DNA of 62,278 nucleotides from Nemertoderma westbladi (lineage: Eukaryota > Xenacoelomorpha > Nemertodermatida > Nemertodermatidae): contig JAUCBJ010002729.1 of NCBI GenBank assembly GCA_032718475.1, forward strand, positions 1 to 62,278, read 5' to 3'. Below the pieces are notes generated by a model, which saw nothing but the letters and a program-made list of their open reading frames with translations, was not told the DNA's origin and searched no databases. The position numbers and the translations under genes are program-made. The stretch's first letter is position 1. Every line of letters starts with the position of its first letter. This document shows, in pieces, positions 23,843 to 35,521 of this stretch.

Positions 23843-24490
23843 TACAGTATCTATTTGCTTCAGTTTGCTACGGGCAGGCCGAGATTTCATGATGCATGTA
23901 TTAGGACTATATTGAACTATACGTATTAATATTAAGGGATATATGTGGCCATCTCTCGATTTGATTTGCCGATTTCGATAATTTTACTGAACTTATTCAA
24001 GGCATAAAACACTAAGCAGGTCAAATAAAATTTATCTAACTAACTAAAATGGGGACGTTTACTTTCACAGTTGTATGGCTGGCTATTCCATGGCATTCCA
24101 ATATCAACACACCTATCACATTTCACACATAGATTATAACTATAACCCATATGGATTCCATATATCCACTACAATAAAAATTACACATGGGTGTGATAAA
24201 AATCTACACAATTACGAAATTAGACCCAGTGGAAACTTTCACCATAAGCGAGAAGAGCCTAGGCTAGTTCATTAATGCATTCTTGTCGAAATGAAACTTC
24301 TCCGACCCTGGGCTTGCACCCACGTACACGACCTCCGAAAATATGAGGATTCAATGAAACGAATTTAACCACTGCGATAAGAGATTAAATTTTCTAAATT
24401 TTCTAGATTTTCTAGATTTTCTAACCAAAATAATAAAGTATTACTCAATAATGAAAAACAGGTTAAAACGCATTGACCAAATATTTCAAG
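23843..24490. other. No gene supported
   Basis: AT-rich intron sequence between two arrays; contains the tRNA-like remnant at 24297-24390 and iterated TTTTCTA at 24390-24425. Confidence 0.6.
24297..24390 (-). mobile_element. tRNA-like SINE head remnant
   Basis: On the minus strand, ATCGCAGTGGTTAAATTCG (A-box-like) and GGGTGCAAGCCCAGG (B-box-like), about 40 bp apart, resemble a degenerate tRNA or tRNA-derived SINE head. I see no matching acceptor stem, so not a functional tRNA gene. Confidence 0.4.
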
Positions 24491-27400
24491 ATACTAGATT
24501 ACGGGACACGTTTTGGTCTGACACCAGGGATCTGTATCTCATATCAAATAAAATAATAAAATAATAAATAATAAATAAAAAAAAATAATAAAAAAAAAAA
24601 AATTTGACAGTTAACTTTGAAAGTCCTCAGCAAGTCTCTGATCGGATGAGCATAAGCTCAAAAGATGGTATGCTTGAGCATGTGGATGGCTTCTGTTACC
24701 TGGGATCATGGATCCGGAAGTCAGGTGAGGACCTTCGAATATGTAAGGGAAAGGCATGGGCAGCCTTGAATAGGCTTTCCAGGATTTGGAAGTCACCGAG
24801 AATTAATCGGACACTTAAGGTCCGATTATTCAGAGCAGCAGTAGTTACAGTACTCCTCTATGGGAGTCCATGCTGGGCTCTAACTGCTGAGGACACCAAA
24901 TCTCTGGATGGCACATTCACAAGAATGCTACGCCGGGTTCATTGTGTCAAGTACAATGCACACATCTCCAACCAGACACTATATAACATTGGAGGTGTCT
25001 CATTGGATCCCCCAAGCTTGACACTAGAACAAAATCGCCTCCGCTTTGCAGGACATTGCTTTCGCCGTGGGGACCAGCCAGTGCATAATCTTGTACATTG
25101 GCAGCCTCATAGAGTGAATAAGCATGGTGGACAGCCCATGACTTTCTTGAGACGCATCTTAAAGGACACTGGCCTTGAAGATGCGGATGATCTAGCAAAT
25201 TTCATGGGTGATAGGGAGTTGTGGCGGTGCAATTTTGTCGATAAGCCGGCACAGCATTCTTAAAAATGCAGCTGCAATGCAGCATGCCGATCCTAGTAGT
25301 AGTATCTCATATAGATTACGGGACACGTTTTGGTCTGACACCAGGGATCTGTATCTCATATAGATTATGGGACACGTTTTGGTCTGACACCAGTTATCTG
25401 TATCTCATATAGATTACGGGACACGTTTTGGTCTGACACCAGTTATCTGTATCTCATATAGATTACGGGACACGTTTTGGTCTGACACCAGGGATCTGTA
25501 TCTCATATAGATTACGGGACACGTTTTGGTCTGACACCAGGGATCTGTATCTCATATAGATTACGGGACACGTTTTGGTCTGACACCAGGGATCTGTATC
25601 TCATATAGATTACGGGACACGTTTTGGTCTGACACCAGTTATCTGTATCTCATATAGATTAAGGGACACGTTTTGGTCTGACACCAGGGATCTGTATCTC
25701 ATATAGATTACGGGACTCGTTTTGGTCTGACACCAGTTATCTGTATCTCATATAGATTACGGGACACGTTTTGGTCTGACACCAGGGATCTGTATCTCAT
25801 ATAGATTACGGGACACGTTTTGGTCTGACACTAGGGATCTGTAACTCATATAGATTACGGGACACGTTTTGGTCTGACACCAGGGATCTGTATCTCATAT
25901 AGATTACGGGACACGTTTTGGTCTGACACCAGTTATCTGTATCTCATATAGATTACGGGACACGTTTTGGTCTGACACCAGGGATCTGTATCTCATATAG
26001 ATTACGGGACACGTTTTGGTCTGACACCAGGGATCTGTATCTCATATAGATTACGGGACACGTTTTGGTCTGACACCAGGGATCTGTATCTCATATAGAT
26101 TACGGGACACGTTTTGGTCTGACACCAGGGATCTGTATCTCATATAGATTACGGGACATGTTTTGGTCTGACACCAGGGATCTGTATCTCATATAGATTA
26201 CGGGACACGTTTTGGTCTGACACCAGGGATCTGTATCTCATATAGATTACGGGACACGTTTTGGTCTGACACCAGGGATCTGTATCTCATATAGATTACG
26301 GGACATGTTTTGGTCTGACACCAGGGATCTGTATCTCATATAGATTACGGGACACGTTTTGGTCTGACACCAGGGATCTGTATCTCATATAGATTACGGG
26401 ACATGTTTTGGTCTGACACCAGGGATCTGTATCTCATATAGATTACGGGACACGTTTTGGTCTGACACCAGGGATCTGTATCTCATATAGATTACGGGAC
26501 ATGTTTTGGTCTGACACCAGGGATCTGTATCTCATATAGATTACGGGACACGTTTTGGTCTGACACCAGGGATCTGTATCTCATATAGATTACGGGACAC
26601 GTTTTGGTCTGACACCAGGGATCTGTATCTCATATAGATTACGGGACATGTTTTGGTCCGACACCAGGGATCTGTATCTCATATAGATTACGGGACACGT
26701 TTTGGTCTGACACCAGGGATCTGTATCTTATATAGATTACGGGACATGTTTTGGTCTGACACCAGGGATCTGTATCTCATATAGATTACGGGACCCGTTT
26801 TGGTCTGACACCAGGGATCTGTATCTCATATAGATTACGGGACACGTTTTGGTCTGACACCAGGGATCTGTATCTCATATAGATTACGGGACACGTTTTG
26901 GTCTGACACCAGGGATCTGTAACTCATATAGATTACGGGACACGTTTTGGTCTGACACCAGTTATCTGTATCTCGTATAGATTACGGGACATGTTTTGGT
27001 CTGACACCAGGGATCTGTATCTCATATAGATTACGGGACACGTTTTGGTCTGACACCAGGGATCTGTATCTCATATAGATTATGGGACACGTTTTGGTCT
27101 GACACCAGTTATCTGTATCTCATATAGATTACGGGACACGTTTTGGTCTGACACCAGGGATCTGTATCTCATATAGATTACAGGACATGTTTTGGTCTGA
27201 CACCAGGGATCTGTATCTCATATAGATTATGGGACACGTTTTGGTCTGACACCAGTTATCTGTATCTCATATAGATTACGGGACACGTTTTGGTCTGACA
27301 CCAGGGATCTGTAACTCATATAGATTACGGGACACGTTTTGGTCTGACACCAGGGATCTGTATCTCATATAGATTATGGGACATGTTTTGGTCTGACATA

Positions 27401-27515
27401 CCAGTTATCTGTATCTCATATAGATTTCGGGACACGTTTTGGTCTGACACAAGGGATCTGTAACTCATATAGATTACGGGACACGTTTTGGTCTGACACA
27501 AGGGATCTGTATCTC
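24491..27515. repeat. 49-bp minisatellite, about 46 copies, interrupted by a LINE
   Basis: Tandem 49-bp unit TCTCATATAGATTACGGGAC...CACCAGGGATCTGTA; the common variants are CAGTTATC for CAGGGATC and GACATG for GACACG. The first unit (24491-24544) is separated from the rest (from 25302) by a 757-bp LINE insertion. It lies in TRPA1 intron 1. No ORF is implied, as 49 is not a multiple of 3. Confidence 0.97.
24545..25301 (+). mobile_element. LINE family A, copy 2, inserted in the 49-bp array
   Basis: 5'-truncated LINE inside the first unit of the 49-bp minisatellite with an 11-bp target duplication GTATCTCATAT (24534-24544 and 25302-25312). It begins with about 57 bp of A-rich filler ((AATAA)n, then poly-A) not present in copy 1. 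The RT C-terminal frame is intact to a TAA at 25261 (FCYLGSWIRKSGEDL, VTVLLYGSPCWALT, LRFAGHCFRRGDQP, FLRRILKDTGLEDAD). The 3' tail is GATCCTAGTAGTA. Confidence 0.92.
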
Positions 27516-28497
27516 AGAATGTAGTTTTGGCCCATTTGGGAAGTTTAGTAAGGATTTATCATTTGCTTGCAAATTTGTATAAAAGATAATTCTCCATCGA
27601 AAATGTTCCCCTAAGAAAACGGAACAGCTGCAGCAATAGAATAACAACTGAATGAACATCCACAAAACTCAATAAGAGCAATATTTTTTATCAAGATTGC
27701 TAAATAGTAGAAATGAGCAATGATATTATTGATTTTCTGAATGTTATAACCAAACAAACAATATGCTTGTGAAGAAAATGTTATTTATTACCTAACCATA
27801 CAAACCTGGCATTAAGTGCGCCTACAGGTTATGATAGTATATTTCGGGGGTTTATATTACAGCTTAACTTATGTATTTAGTTGCAAGTATAAGATGGCAA
27901 TGTTAGCGTAAACATCTAGTAAAATAATTTAAATAATTAATGCGTTGCAGCTTATAACCACCTGCTGAAACAAAAACTGCTTCTATGTGCGGGAGAGAAT
28001 TGAATTGAATTTACATATATACATTATATTAATTATTAACATATTTTGTTGGTGGATAGATATTGGAGTGGGGGGGATGGGGAGGGGGGTCAGTGGCGAT
28101 GTAATGTGAACGTCAAAACTAGAAGATCTCCTTTCCGCGAATAGATGATCAATCTGCACCTGTCACGCACTGTCATCGCTGCAGCATCTGTGGATATGGT
28201 CGATGACCCTGCGTGGATCCGACACTAGACACTAGCGGGTTATTTCCTAATTAATCGGGAGTGGGGATAGTTGACCGAGAGAGACGTGACCAGGGTGAAC
28301 GCAATCACGAATTTGGCAGCAGAATCTCTATCATCTACGAAAACGTCACAACTTAAATTGTAAGAAAATAAGTGGAGGTTCAAAAGGGCGAAGTTATTCT
28401 ACCTCAGAATACTTATATAATGAAACATCTAACATCGATAAAGTTAGTGAGAGTTAACATGAGATGCGGTTAATTTAATATTTAATTTCTCACTTAC
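27516..28497. other. TRPA1 intron 1, donor-proximal part
   Basis: AT-rich with a G-rich patch at 28069-28091. No exon or element recognised. Confidence 0.6.
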
Positions 28498-29604
28498 TTG
28501 AGAACAGGCTAGATGTAGCGCCGTGGATTTGTCGCTTTGTTGGGCACGGACGTTAGCACCATTGATGAGACACAACCTCACAACATCTGGATCCCCACCA
28601 GACACAGCAGTGTGCAGCGGAGAATTATTCTGATTGTCTATAACTTCTAACAGATCGTTTCTAGTGAAACCCTTAGATTCAGCGAGTTCTAGCAGAGCAG
28701 TCAATGCTTTTGCAGCCCCTGTACCGGCTGCGGAGTGCATCACTGTATTCCCTTGGTGGTCTTTAGCGGATAAGTCAGCACCATGCTGCAATAAGAGTTG
28801 AGTAAGTTCCAAGTTGTCTTTTGCCGCGGCAATGTGTAATGCTGTGGTGCCATCAGACCCAGCAATGTTCACATTTACGGGGACCAAAGAGTCGAGTATT
28901 GCCTTCATTGTGTCCACATCACCATCTTCTGCAGCTCCATGGATTGGGGCACTGCCTTCTTTATTGAAGGTCGTTGTTGAAGCACCTGCATTTACTAGGA
29001 ACTCAACTCCTGCCACGGCATTGTGTTTAACCGCCCAATGTAGCGGAGTGTTAGAATCATCATCAATAGCATTGATATCGGCATTGCAATCGATCATAAA
29101 GTCCATCACATTGAGGTTGGAATGAGCTGCTGCGTGATGCAATGGTGTTGCTCCTTTGTGATCTCTCAGAAGGATGCACCGGGGATCCTTGTTGTATCTT
29201 TGGGTAAACTCACTTACTGTACCGCTCTCTGCCAGTTTCATTAGGTCAACTATCTTCTTGTTCAACTTCTTCCCATGTCGCGATTCGTCATCTTCATCGT
29301 CACGTTTCTTTGCTTCATTTGCTTCATCCTCATAGACGTATCGCATCTTCCATAAATTAAAATGACGTTTCCTCCTATCTGGAACTTTGTCTGGGGAACT
29401 TCCCACAAACACTGCAGTTTTCCTGGCTCGTCTGAGACCCCCGTTCGCGTTGATGATGTTTTCATCATTTCCATCATAGATGTGGGTGGCCCCATTGCTA
29501 AAGGAGACAAAGTATGGATTGCCTTCGTGTATATCCGTTGTTGTGGCTATCGTTGAGGTTGACAAAGATACTGAACCCCTGCGCTTATCTCGACCAAATA
29601 CCAT
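28498..29604 (-). CDS. TRPA1: TRPA1-type channel, first coding exon
   Basis: A large first coding exon of 369 codons. The start ATG at 29604 sits in a strong Kozak context (GTGACCATGG) and is the first ATG after an upstream in-frame TGA. Residues 1-115 are a low-complexity, charged N-terminus with a basic patch (PDKVPDRRKR, 71-80) and an acidic stretch (about 99-108). Ankyrin repeats follow at about 150-181, 184-213, 217-247, 252-281, 285-318, 326-355 and 360 onward, with canonical TPLHHAAA, TPLHWAV, ALHIAA and SPLHTAV cores. The donor CAA|GTAAGTGAG at 28500-28492 is near consensus, phase 0, and pairs with the exon 2 acceptor. The final repeats (residues 306-369) have the layout I know from TRPA1 just before its mid-ankyrin region. 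Other TRPA subfamilies cannot be excluded because the channel domain is outside the window. Confidence 0.9.
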
Positions 29605-30733
29605 GGTCACGAGTTCTCAGTAACAGACTTTTCTGGTTATAAATATTTCCTTTAACTTATTTTGCCTTGGGCAACATTATTTCTTAATTTCTTCATAACA
29701 ACAGATAGTTATAATAAAATCTCGCATGTATTGTTATTAATATTAATAATATTCACTCCAATAAATAACCCCTCTGCTGTTTAAACAATAATTTACAATG
29801 TCAGATATTTTGCATATGGCATCTCAAAGTTATTGCTATGGTAAGTGAAGCTTAGGGTTCCGCAAAATGCATAACTATTACTTGATTAGCTGGCTACATT
29901 TTATTATAGGCGTTGTGTCTAATATTAGTTGTACAAAGCACAATGAGTGGTAGAGCAAGCAGCCAATGGAACGTTTAAAAGCAGAAAGCATCCCAAGAGT
30001 GGTGGTCAATATTAGTTAAGTGCACACAAATTGAGAGAGAGAGTTGCGCTCTAACTCTCCAGGAATAAACTCGTTTTTGACAGGAACATTTCTGAACTAT
30101 TGATTGACGTTTCCTCTCCTCTGATATCTAACTAATATTACTTACTCTGTGTGTGACAAGGCGCCATGAACTACACTATTTGTTATTGATTCTTTGCAAC
30201 AGGAACAATCATTTACTATCGATGATTTTGAAATGACATATGACTTGTAGGTGATGATACGGTTGGGGTAACGGCCTGTGAAAATTTAGTGCTAACTTTT
30301 CAATTAATCTACTGTATGTTAATCTGAAAGTATTTATTTTGATGGAACAAAGAATAAATAATTGCAGAAAGCAGGCCTATGTGAAAGATTAATAAAAAAA
30401 TAAATAAAATACATAGTGGTAAGTGGTAAGTAAACTAGAAGGTAGAAGCATCTTAGTTTAAAGTAAATCGCTGATAAGATAAGCAGAATTACACAAATTT
30501 ATTTTTTATACCGATACAATAAGTGTTTCTTTCATAAGACTAAATCGAAAAAAAAACTATTGAGATCAGCAATAGAATACCACCTTGATATGATCCACAA
30601 ATGAGTTACAATTGAATTACAAATACCGGTAGCTCAATATTAACTAATACTCTTCATATTGTATTACTGTAAACCTCGATCTAATGTCAGACAATATTTC
30701 CAATTCAGGAAATATAAATAATCGCATCATACT
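29605..30733. other. TRPA1 5' region
   Basis: Lies immediately upstream of the TRPA1 start on the minus strand, so it should contain 5' UTR and promoter. I cannot identify a TATA box, initiator or 5' UTR splice site with confidence. Confidence 0.4.
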
Positions 30734-31101
30734 AATCAGGAGCCGAAGTCTCGAATCGCTCGGGATTTCGAGTTTCGCTAGGAAACTCGGGATCTCGGGC
30801 GCCCAAGGATTTGGAGAGGGTCTCGAAACTCGGTACTCAGGCCTTCGACTGGGGCGCCCGAACGGTCTCGGGAGGGCCCGAGGCTTGGGTGCATCCTAGG
30901 GTCTCGACTTTCCCGAGCCCGAGAACACAAGACCGAACTACCGAGAACCCGAGCCTGGAGAGATTGGGAGGTCCGGATCAACCAACCACGCTACAATTAG
31001 TTTAACTTTAACTTTGTAGGTTGCGAACTACATGCATTAAGTACCCGCAATGGGTCTCTTGGATAATAATATCGGGAGCTTCGAGACCACGGCTCCTGAT
31101 T
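30734..31101. mobile_element. TIR element with GC-rich interior
   Basis: Terminal inverted repeats of 22 bp (AATCAGGAGCCGAAGTCTCG at 30734 and CGAGACCACGGCTCCTGATT ending at 31101, two mismatches) flank a 368-bp segment. Its left two-thirds is a GC-rich iteration of CTCGGGA/TCTCGAA words, unlike the AT-rich surroundings. No clear target duplication. Non-autonomous. Confidence 0.65.
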
Positions 31102-31773
31102 GCATTTACTGCGAAATAGTGACAATATTTTTTTATTTAATTCCCATTTCTATGACAATTGGGTGGTTTGAATATAAATTAACAAAAGCTATTACTTAAG
31201 ATTTTGTAAGCAACTGCTGAAGTTCACTTGAATAAAGTTTAGCAAAATAAATGCTTGTAGATCTACTGTACCAATTGCTACATAGTTTTAGCAGTTGCTA
31301 AAATCAATTTAGCAAATGCTAAATCAGCATTTGTTTGTGCTAATGTGTGTTGAATAAAAAATTATACAATGCGAGAATATCAGTAATTGCTGTAGATTTT
31401 TCAGTATACTTAATATAAGGCTAATTTGTTGGATAAGCTCACTACTTTGATACAAGCAGATATTTTCTATTTCTTTAAGAATTGGACGAGTTACTTAATA
31501 ATGGTAATTAAGCAGGTAAAATTGTCCTCCTATAATGTAAAAGAATAATACGTTCTGGGACTTTCTTCAACAAACTAAAAATGACAGTTGGGTTCCAGAA
31601 TTATGCTATTTCAGTAGAAAATAACTTGTTTTCTTAACTCTCTTTTGAACATGTAGTTAATCCATTAATATTTTTATTAAAAATCATAATAGTCGTGAGT
31701 TCATTGTCAAATAGAACATTTTTTATACTCAATCTCGAATCTCGAGTGAGTTCAAATCAAATCGAATTCGTTC

Positions 31774-34356
31774 TGCTGGGGACACCAAATCTCTCATGGC
31801 AAATACGCAAGAATGCTACGTCGGGTTCATAGTACTGATCAAGTACAATGAACACATATCCAACCAGAATCAGATACTAAACCTGTACGTACACAGTGAT
31901 AGAGGTGTCTCATTACTGCGACCTGTACGTACACAGTACTGGAGGTGTCTCTTTAGTGCGACCTGTACGTACACAGTACTGGAGGTGTCTCTTTAGTGCG
32001 ACCTGTACGTACACAGTACTGGAGGTGTCTCTTTAGTGCGACCTGTACGTACACAGTACTGGAGGTGTCTCTTTAGTACGACCTGTACGTACACAGTACT
32101 GGAGGTGTTTCATTAGTGCGACCTGTACGTACACAGTGCTAGAGGTGTCTCATTAGTGCGACATGTACGTACACAGTACTGGAGGTGTCTCTTTAGTACG
32201 ACCTGTACGTACACAGTACTGGAGGTGTTTCATTAGTGCGACCTGTACGTACACAGTGCTAGAGGTGTCTCATTAGTGCGACCTGTACGTAAACAGTACT
32301 GGAGGTGTCTCATTAGTGCGACCTGTACGTACACAGTACTGGAGGTGTCTCTTTAGTGCGACCTGTACGTACACAGTACTGGAGGTGTCTCATTACTGCG
32401 ACCTGTACGTACACAGTACTGGAGGTGTCTCTTTAGTGCGACCTGTACGTACACAGTACTGGAGGTGTCTCTTTAGTGCGACCTGTACGTACACAGTACT
32501 GGAGGTGTCTCTTTAGTGCGACCTGTACGTACACAGTACTGGAGGTGTCTCTTTAGTACGACCTGTACGTACACAGTACTGGAGGTGTTTCATTAGTGCG
32601 ACCTGTACGTACACAGTGCTAGAGGTGTCTCATTAGTGCGACATGTACGTACACAGTACTGGAGGTGTCTCTTTAGTACGACCTGTACGTACACAGTACT
32701 GGAGGTGTTTCATTAGTGCGACCTGTACGTACACAGTGCTAGAGGTGTCTCATTAGTGCGACATGTACGTACACAGTACTGGAGGTGTCTCTTTAGTGTG
32801 ACCTGTACGTACACAGTACTGGAGGTGTCTCTTTAGTACGACCTGTACGTACACAGTACTGGAGGTGTTTCATTAGTGCGACCTGTACGTAAACAGTACT
32901 GGAGGTGTCTCATTAGTGCGACCTGTACGTACACAGCACTGGAGGTGTCTCTTTAGTGCGACCTGTACGTACACAGCACTGGAGGTGTCTCATTAGTGCG
33001 ACCTGTACGTACACAGTACTGGAGGTGTCTCTTTAGTACGACCTGTACGTACACAGTACTGGTGGAGGTGTTTCATTAGTGCGACCTGTACGTACACAGT
33101 ACTGGAGGTGTCTCTTTAGTACGACCTGTACGTACACAGTACTGGTGGAGGTGTTTCATTAGTGCGACCTGTACGTAAACAGTACTGGAGGTGTCTCATT
33201 TGTGCGACCTGTACGTACACAGCACTGGAGCTGTCTCTTTAGTGCGACCTGTACGTACATAGCACTGGAGGTGTCTCATTAGTGCGACCTGTACGTAAAC
33301 AGTACTGGAGGTGTCTCATTTGTGCGACCTGTACGTACACAGCACTGGAGCTGTCTCTTTAGTGCGACCTGTACGTACATAGCACTGGAGGTGTCTCATT
33401 AGTGCGACCTGTACGTACACAGCACTGGAGGTGTCTCATTACTGCGACCTGTACGTAAACAGTACTGGAGGTGTCTCATTAGTGCGACCTGTACGTACAT
33501 AGCACTGGAGGTGTCTCATTAGTGCGACCTGTACGTACATAGCACTGGAGGTGTCTCTTTAGTGCGACCTGTACGTACACAGTACTGGAGGTGTCTCTTT
33601 AGTACGACCTGTACGTACACAGTACTGGTGGAGGTGTTTCATTAGTGCGACCTGTACGTAAACAGTACTGGAGGTGTCTCATTTGTGCGACCTGTACGTA
33701 CACAGCACTGGAGCTGTCTCTTTAGTGCGACCTGTACGTACATAGCACTGGAGGTGTCTCATTAGTGCGACCTGTACGTACACAGCACTGGAGCTGTCTC
33801 TTTAGTGCGACCTGTACGTACATAGCACTGGAGGTGTCTCATTAGTGCGACCTGTACGTACACAGTACTGGAGGTGTCTCTTTAGTGCGACCTGTACGTA
33901 CACAGTACTGGAGGTGTCTCTTTAGTACGACCTGTACGTACACAGTACTGGAGGTGTTTAATTAGTGCGACCTGTACGTAAACAGTACTGGAGGTGTCTC
34001 ATTAGTGCGGTACATGTACGTACACAGTGATAGAGGTGTCTCATTACTGCGACCTGTACGTACACAGCACTGGAGGTGTCTCTTTAGTGCGACCTGTACG
34101 TACACAGCACTGGAGGTGTCTCTTTAGTGCGACCTGTACGTACACAGCACTGGAGGTGTTTCATTAGTGCGACCTGTACGTACACAGTACTGGAGGTGTC
34201 TCTTTAGTGCGACCTGTACGTACACAGGTACAGCACTGGATGTGTCTCATTAGTGCGACCAAACTTGACACTTGATCAGCGCAGCTCCGCCGCTTTGAAG
34301 GACATTATAGCTTTTCCGTGAGGACCAGCCAGTGCATGCCCTCGTGCTACGGTAAG
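31774..34356 (+). pseudogene. LINE family A, copy 3, split by the 40-bp array
   Basis: The left part (31774-31880: GCTGGGGACACCAAATCTCT, AGAATGCTACGTCGGGTTCA, CACATATCCAACCAGA) and right part (34261-34356: AAACTTGACACTTGATCAGC, CGGAGCTG-equivalent, GTGAGGACCAGCCAGTGCAT) match consecutive segments of copies 1 and 2 (for example 24888-25090). The 2.4-kb 40-bp array sits exactly between, replacing about 50 bp of LINE. Both halves are diverged and non-coding. Confidence 0.85.
31881..34260. repeat. 40-bp minisatellite grown inside a LINE fragment, about 59 copies
   Basis: Tandem 40-bp unit ACCTGTACGTACACAGTACT-GGAGGTGTCTCTTTAGTGCG. Variants are TTTCATTAG, GTGCTAGAG, GCACTGGAG and an occasional 3-bp TGG insertion (33062, 33145, 33629). 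The GGAGGTGTCTCATT part matches the LINE family A coding sequence at this point, and both flanks continue that LINE. Confidence 0.95.
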
Positions 34357-35193
34357 ACTGCAGGTATCCTACCCCCCGTCTGCAGCCAGTGCATGCCCTC
34401 GTGCTACGGTAAGACGGGGGTATACCCCCCCCCATGAACCTTTTTTTAAAATGGCTGTCAATTAGTGTTAAATGATAATATTGCTATTTTGTCATGGTCA
34501 ACCACTGTATGGAAGGCCAAATAGCCTTTATAGTAAAATTTGAAAATTTATAGCCTCCCCTAGCGGCTGGCGGAGGAATTAAAGATTTCACTAAAATTGC
34601 TACTAGTCCCTCAATTTTGGTCCAAATTTCTTGAAACCAACTTTTTTGAACTCAGCGTGATCGACTCTACAAAAGTTATCTTATAGCCATTTTTATTTTA
34701 AATAATTAAATTAATTAATTAATTATCATATTTTTAATTAAAATTGGCAAATTAGAAAAATTGGTACTATTTATCAAAATTCCATAAGATAACTTTTAAA
34801 GAGCTTCCAAAGCTCGTTCGAATGAGCCATACACGAAGATAATTGGTTAAAAAATGACGGAGGAGTAGTAATTTGAAAGTGAAAAATGCCATTCCGAGAA
34901 AATGCCTCTCAAAGTTTAAACCGTCCCGCCAAAATTGGCTGTCTGTATTCTGGTTGGTTAATTATTTTCGGCACAAAGGATGCACACCAACGAGCTAAAA
35001 TATTTATTACTGGGGTTTTCGGGGTCCCTGATTTCATTTCCGATGTCAGTTTTAATTTTTGGTGGAATCTAGTCTATCTGTCGGTCTTCTGTCTTTCTTA
35101 CATTATATAACCTTACAACCATAACCCATAACCTTAAGTCTCAACTCATAACCTTACATCATTCATTTCATACATTATATAACATATAGTTAT

Positions 35194-35275
35194 AAACTAA
35201 TAACTTACTGTAGGACTATTGTACCGTGTGCAATGTAAAAATAGGTACAATAGTCCTACAGTAAGTTATTAGTTT
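35194..35275. repeat. Perfect 32-bp inverted repeat (hairpin)
   Basis: Arms AAACTAATAACTTACTGTAG... (35194-35225) and the exact reverse complement (35244-35275) around an 18-bp loop. It looks like a recent fold-back insertion, because the arms show no mismatch. Confidence 0.95.
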
Positions 35276-35456
35276 ATTAATTATTTACTATTTATACTGT
35301 AATTACGTTTTATATTAAATTGTTCTGTACATTACATCTTTATCGTTGAGTCGGACATTGTCACGCTCTCGGTAAAGTTGTACATGTACAAAGTGTAATT
35401 ACGTTTTATATTGGTTTTAGGTTAGCGTAGTGTAATATTGTATTTGTAACCAAGTA

Positions 35457-35521
35457 ACATAAAGGACCCCCTTGGAAATAAGCTGCAAAGCTTTAGGGGT
35501 AATCCTATATGTTATGTTGGA
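35457..35521 (+). mobile_element. LINE 3'-UTR remnant (same family as 4321-4380)
   Basis: ATAAAGGACCCCCTTGGAAA, GCTTTAGGGGTAATCCTATA and TGTTATGTTGGAC: a conserved L2/CR1-like LINE tail. Confidence 0.55.

Larger units (their letters stand above)
15400..28497 (-). other. TRPA1 intron 1 (about 13.1 kb)
   Basis: Phase 0 intron with GTAAGTGAG donor and TTTTCCAG acceptor. It holds a deleted LINE (15.76-17.25 kb), the 5.6-kb 21-bp array, and the 49-bp array interrupted by a LINE. I see no other host exon. Confidence 0.8.

Noticed and set aside
18145-23892. ORFs of up to 1120 codons on both strands encoding SFHNMGQ- or ALTHVVE-type repeats
   Set aside because: The 21-bp period keeps several frames open by arithmetic; frames on both strands are equally open, the peptides have no domain, and the array is intronic to TRPA1.
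28814-29125. ORF opposite TRPA1 exon 1
   Set aside because: Shadow frame of the ankyrin exon; no domain.
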